Source of the DNA: SZUA-254 sp031379665
GTDB taxonomy: Bacteria > Bacteroidota > Ignavibacteria > UBA10030 > SZUA-254
Assembly (NCBI GenBank): GCA_031379665.1
Contig: JANNFI010000074.1
Coordinates: forward strand, 14,165 to 78,164
Length of the DNA: 64,000 bases
Direction: 5' to 3'
A program made the position numbers and the translations under genes. Below the pieces are notes generated by a model. It worked only from the letters and a program-made list of their open reading frames with translations. It searched no databases and had not been told where the DNA came from. Positions 61,320 to 64,000 of the stretch are shown one piece after another (positions within the stretch are counted from its first letter, which is position 1; every line of letters starts with the position of its first letter).

Positions 61320-61769
61320 ATGCAGGCACCTTCGTCAAGCTCGACAGGCTCAATCGTCTCGCTTCAACTTTGCCCCGGCCATCGCAAACCGATGACGCCC
61401 CTGTCGTCGGCCGAAATGGTCGCAAACCTGGGGCTGAAAGGGGACATGCACGCCATCGCCGATAGCTCGCGGCAGGTGCTGTTGATCGAGAAGGAAACGC
61501 TCGACACGCTCGGCCTTGCCCCGGGGGACGTGAAGGAGAACATCACCACAACCGGGATCCGGCTGATGGAACTCCCGTTCAAAACCCGGATCCGGGTCGG
61601 GGCGGACGCGATCCTGGAAATCACGAAACCGTGCGCGCCCTGCCATCGTATGGATGAATTGCGTCCGGGACTCCTGAACGAAATCGCCGGCAGGAGGGGA
61701 ATGCTGGCCAGGGTCGTGGCGCCGGGTGTGGTGCGTAAGGGCGACATCGTGGCGGTGGTGCAATCCTGA
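61320..61769 (+). CDS. MOSC domain protein
   Basis: 149 residues with a single MOSC fold: IVSLQLCPGHRKPM, GLKGDMHAIADSSRQVLLIEKETLDTL, PGDVKENITTTGI and CAPCHRMDELRPGLLNEIAGRRGMLARVV. The Cys (KPCAPCHRMD) is in the place of the sulfur-carrying cysteine of MOSC proteins that use molybdenum cofactor sulfur. The short form resembles stand-alone MOSC proteins of unknown substrate. It starts right behind the heptosyltransferase stop (TAAATATG), so it is co-transcribed, though I see no functional link to LPS. Confidence 0.87.
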   Translation: MQAPSSSSTGSIVSLQLCPGHRKPMTPLSSAEMVANLGLKGDMHAIADSSRQVLLIEKETLDTLGLAPGDVKENITTTGIRLMELPFKTRIRVGADAILEITKPCAPCHRMDELRPGLLNEIAGRRGMLARVVAPGVVRKGDIVAVVQS

Positions 61770-61800
61770 TTAACGATTTCCGCGGACGGCGACATCGATA

Positions 61801-63075
61801 ATGATCTGGCGGCTACTCTATAATAGTCTCTTCATCCCGCTCGGCTGGCTCTTGTTCCGGCTCTACGGACTCGTGAACAACAAGGCCCGTCGCGGGATCG
61901 CCGGACGGCGCGAACTCTTCGAGGGCATCGCCTCGAAGGTGTCGGGGTGGGATAAGGTGAGGCCGAGAATCTGGTTCCACGCTTCGTCGATGGGGGAGTT
62001 CGAGCAGGCGAAGCCGATCATTTCGGCGCTCAAACAGAAACGGCCCGACGTGCTGATCGTGGTAACGTTCTTCTCGCCGTCGGGATACGAGCATTCCCAA
62101 TCGTATCGCGAGGCGGACCTCATCGCGTACCTCCCATTCGACTCGTCGTCGAACGCCCGCCGATTCGTGGCGCTGGTCAAGCCATCCGCCGCGGTCATAA
62201 TGAGGTACGACCTCTGGCCGAACCACGTATGGGCCCTGCAGGTCGCAGGGATCCCGGCAATCCTCGCCAACGCGACGATGCGTAGCGGCGGGTTCAGGAA
62301 CATTCCCCTCATTCGCGGATACCACCGTGAACTCTACGACTCGCTCACGGCTGTTCTTACGGTGACCGATGTCGACCGCGACACCTGCCTCGCCTACGGC
62401 GTTCGACGGGCCGTCGTGGAAACCGCCGGCGACACAAGGTACGACCAGGTGGCCCGCCGTTGCGAAGAGTCCCGCAAGAAACGTTATTTCCCCGAGGAGA
62501 TGCTCAAAGGCCGGACGGTCGTTGTGATCGGCAGCAGCTGGGAGGCCGACGAGCGGCTTCTGCTACCGGTCCTCGCCGAGTACTGCGCGGCCAGGCCTGA
62601 GATCCTCGTGATACTGGTCCCCCACGAACCCACCCCCGAACACCTCGAAGAACTCGAATCGCGTATGATCGGAGCGCTTTCATCGATCCGGTTTTCGCAG
62701 ATCGTCTCTTATGCCGGGGAGAAGGTCGTCATCGTGGACAGCGTCGGAATCCTCGTCTCGCTCTATCAGTATGCGCAGATCGTCTACGTGGGGGGCGGTT
62801 TCGGAGCAGGCGTCCATAACGTGCTCGAACCGGCGGTGTACGGCGTGCCCGTCCTGATCGGTCCGAACCACGCCAATTCGCACGAGGCGAAGGAACTCAT
62901 CAGGCGCGACGCGTTGATGGCGGTCGCCGATTCCGAAGAGATCAGGGTTGCCCTCGGCCGCCTTCTCGAAGACCCGGCCTTACGGGAGAAGATCGGCCGG
63001 ACGGCGCTCGGGTTCGTTTCGGAACGCCGCGGTGCCACCGCGAAGATTCTTTCCTATGTGGAGAAAGTTTTGTAG
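61801..63075 (+). CDS. waaA: 3-deoxy-D-manno-octulosonic acid transferase
   Basis: 424 residues, the usual length. It transfers Kdo from CMP-Kdo to the lipid A precursor at the inner face of the cytoplasmic membrane. The N-terminal membrane helix (LYNSLFIPLGWLLFRLYGL) is followed by the catalytic Glu66 in IWFHASSMGEFEQAKP, MRYDLWPNHVWAL and, in the second Rossmann half, VYVGGGFGAGVHNVLEPAVYGVPVLIGPNH. Whether one or two Kdo are added cannot be judged. It lies 31 bases behind the MOSC gene, in the heptosyltransferase run. Confidence 0.95.
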   Translation: MIWRLLYNSLFIPLGWLLFRLYGLVNNKARRGIAGRRELFEGIASKVSGWDKVRPRIWFHASSMGEFEQAKPIISALKQKRPDVLIVVTFFSPSGYEHSQSYREADLIAYLPFDSSSNARRFVALVKPSAAVIMRYDLWPNHVWALQVAGIPAILANATMRSGGFRNIPLIRGYHRELYDSLTAVLTVTDVDRDTCLAYGVRRAVVETAGDTRYDQVARRCEESRKKRYFPEEMLKGRTVVVIGSSWEADERLLLPVLAEYCAARPEILVILVPHEPTPEHLEELESRMIGALSSIRFSQIVSYAGEKVVIVDSVGILVSLYQYAQIVYVGGGFGAGVHNVLEPAVYGVPVLIGPNHANSHEAKELIRRDALMAVADSEEIRVALGRLLEDPALREKIGRTALGFVSERRGATAKILSYVEKVL

Positions 63076-63083
63076 ATTTTTTT

Positions 63084-64000
63084 ATGAGAATCGCCTACTT
63101 CGACACCTTCTCCGGCGTCAGCGGGGATATGACACTCGGCGCCTTCGTGAGCGCCGGAGTCTCCCTCGACGCGCTTATCGCCGGGATCGGCAAACTGGGG
63201 CTCACGGGTGTAGAGTTGGAGGCCGTGCACATCGTCCGTAACGGCATCACCGCCGTCAAGCTCGACGTGGTCATTAGCGCGCCCGACAAGAAGCACAGGC
63301 ACCTGAAGGACATTATCTCCCTCATCGAAGGCAGCGACCTGAGCGCGCGAGTGAAGAGCGATGCGCTGAAAATATTCAATGAAGTCGGGAAGGCCGAAGC
63401 GAAGGTGCACAACACTACGATCGAAAAGGTCCACTTCCACGAGGTGGGCGCGCTCGATTCGATCGTGGACATCGTCGGGGCGGCGCTCTGCCTCGAGCTC
63501 GCCGGGATCGAACGGGTGTACTCTTCGCCGATCAGGCTCGGCAGCGGCGGGTTCGTCCAGACCGACCACGGGACGCTCCCACTGCCCGGTCCCGCCGCGC
63601 TCGAGATCCTCAAGGGGTATCCCACGGTTCTCACCGACATCCCGTTCGAACTGACGACACCGACGGGCGCGGCCATCATAAGGGGGATGTCGTCGGGGAT
63701 GCTCGCGACGGAATCGATCAGCGTCGAGAGCGTCGGGTACGGCGCGGGCACTCGTGAGATTCCACAAGTCCCGAACCTTCTTCGAATTCTTATTGGCCGG
63801 CTCGACGACGGATCGCGCGAAGAGATGACGGTCATCGAAGCGAACATCGACGATATGAACCCCGAGATCCATCCCTACGTCATCGCGAAACTCCTCGAAG
63901 AAGGCGCGGCCGACGCGTACCTGGTGCCTGTGATAATGAAGAAGGGGAGACCGGGAGTGGTTCTAACGGTCCTCGCCGCAAAACCGCTCGTCGAGAAACT
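63084..64000 (+). CDS. larC: LarC, nickel-pincer cofactor biosynthesis (C-terminus cut by window edge)
   Basis: The first 305 codons are present. LarC inserts nickel into the pincer pyridinium cofactor used by lactate racemase and relatives. The family start IAYFDTFSGVSGDMTLGAFVSAG, the conserved EKVHFHEVGALDSIVDIVGAALCLE and the ELTTPTGAAII segment are visible, as is the start of the second half (VIEANIDDMNPEIHPYVIAKLLEEGAADAYLVPVIMKKGRPG). It starts 8 bases after the waaA stop. In some genomes LarC is split in two by a programmed frameshift; within the visible part no break appears at that junction. LarA, LarB and LarE are not in the window. Confidence 0.92.
   Translation, partial: MRIAYFDTFSGVSGDMTLGAFVSAGVSLDALIAGIGKLGLTGVELEAVHIVRNGITAVKLDVVISAPDKKHRHLKDIISLIEGSDLSARVKSDALKIFNEVGKAEAKVHNTTIEKVHFHEVGALDSIVDIVGAALCLELAGIERVYSSPIRLGSGGFVQTDHGTLPLPGPAALEILKGYPTVLTDIPFELTTPTGAAIIRGMSSGMLATESISVESVGYGAGTREIPQVPNLLRILIGRLDDGSREEMTVIEANIDDMNPEIHPYVIAKLLEEGAADAYLVPVIMKKGRPGVVLTVLAAKPLVEK

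Noticed and set aside
1..64000. tRNA genes, CRISPR arrays, intact insertion sequences or phage genes
   Set aside because: None recognised: no cloverleaf-like segments, no regularly spaced repeats and no transposase motifs among the frames.

Overview
The window reads as a chromosomal segment of a Gram-negative bacterium of the Bacteroidota/Chlorobiota branch, most likely an Ignavibacteria-like lineage. This is inferred, not proven. Five secreted proteins end in the C-terminal sorting domain of the type IX secretion system (core NYPNPFNP, then a GxYxYR-type strand and a terminal Lys). A PorV-like outer membrane protein sits at the left edge, and lipid A/LPS core genes (heptosyltransferase, KdtA) sit at the right edge. 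By eye the sequence is GC-rich except for about 52.0-60.25 kb. Most start sites have classical Shine-Dalgarno sequences. The promoters that can be read are TTGACA-like boxes 16-17 bp from TATATT/TATCTT/TACCTT, not the TTTG/TAnnTTTG type known from Bacteroidetes proper. No tRNA, rRNA, CRISPR array or intact insertion sequence was seen.

Left part (1-20.6 kb): PorV-like gene; a leftward ispH-msrB-CDF transporter run; a leftward operon of di-heme cytochrome, Rieske lipoprotein and beta-barrel, divergent from a DtxR/MntR-type regulator and an MFS transporter and sharing with them a TTAGG-N4-CCTAA operator; a T9SS cargo protein; a hybrid histidine kinase overlapping a response regulator with an RsbW-like ATPase; a SIMPL protein and an outer membrane protein; CstA; and two adjacent T9SS proteins built from DUF4397 modules.

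Middle (20.6-43.7 kb): a matrixin-like lipoprotein protease, a BaiN-like flavoprotein translationally coupled to a large DUF2339 membrane protein, a TolB-like propeller protein, a stress/redox run (OsmC, DUF6624, thioredoxin-fold, ABM monooxygenase), an AAA_14 ATPase, a TsdA-like di-heme cytochrome, two tandem SpoIIE-type phosphatases, an M14 peptidase, an S66 peptidase, a prohibitin-like protein and a pair of 49-codon genes.

Right part (43.8-64 kb): a CPXCG protein and a pseudouridine synthase whose start codons overlap divergently; DinB and ThiL; an ECF sigma factor, zinc-binding anti-sigma factor and TlpA-like thioredoxin run; a Tat-exported glycosylasparaginase; a secreted protein made of a four-fold repeat; an AT-richer block holding two very large T9SS cargo proteins; then a rightward run of heptosyltransferase, MOSC protein, KdtA and the start of LarC.

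The least explained parts are the metal-regulated cytochrome/Rieske/barrel operon, the four-repeat secreted protein at 49.9-51.7 kb, the small genes, and the group of promoters placed so close to the start codon that the mRNAs should be nearly leaderless.
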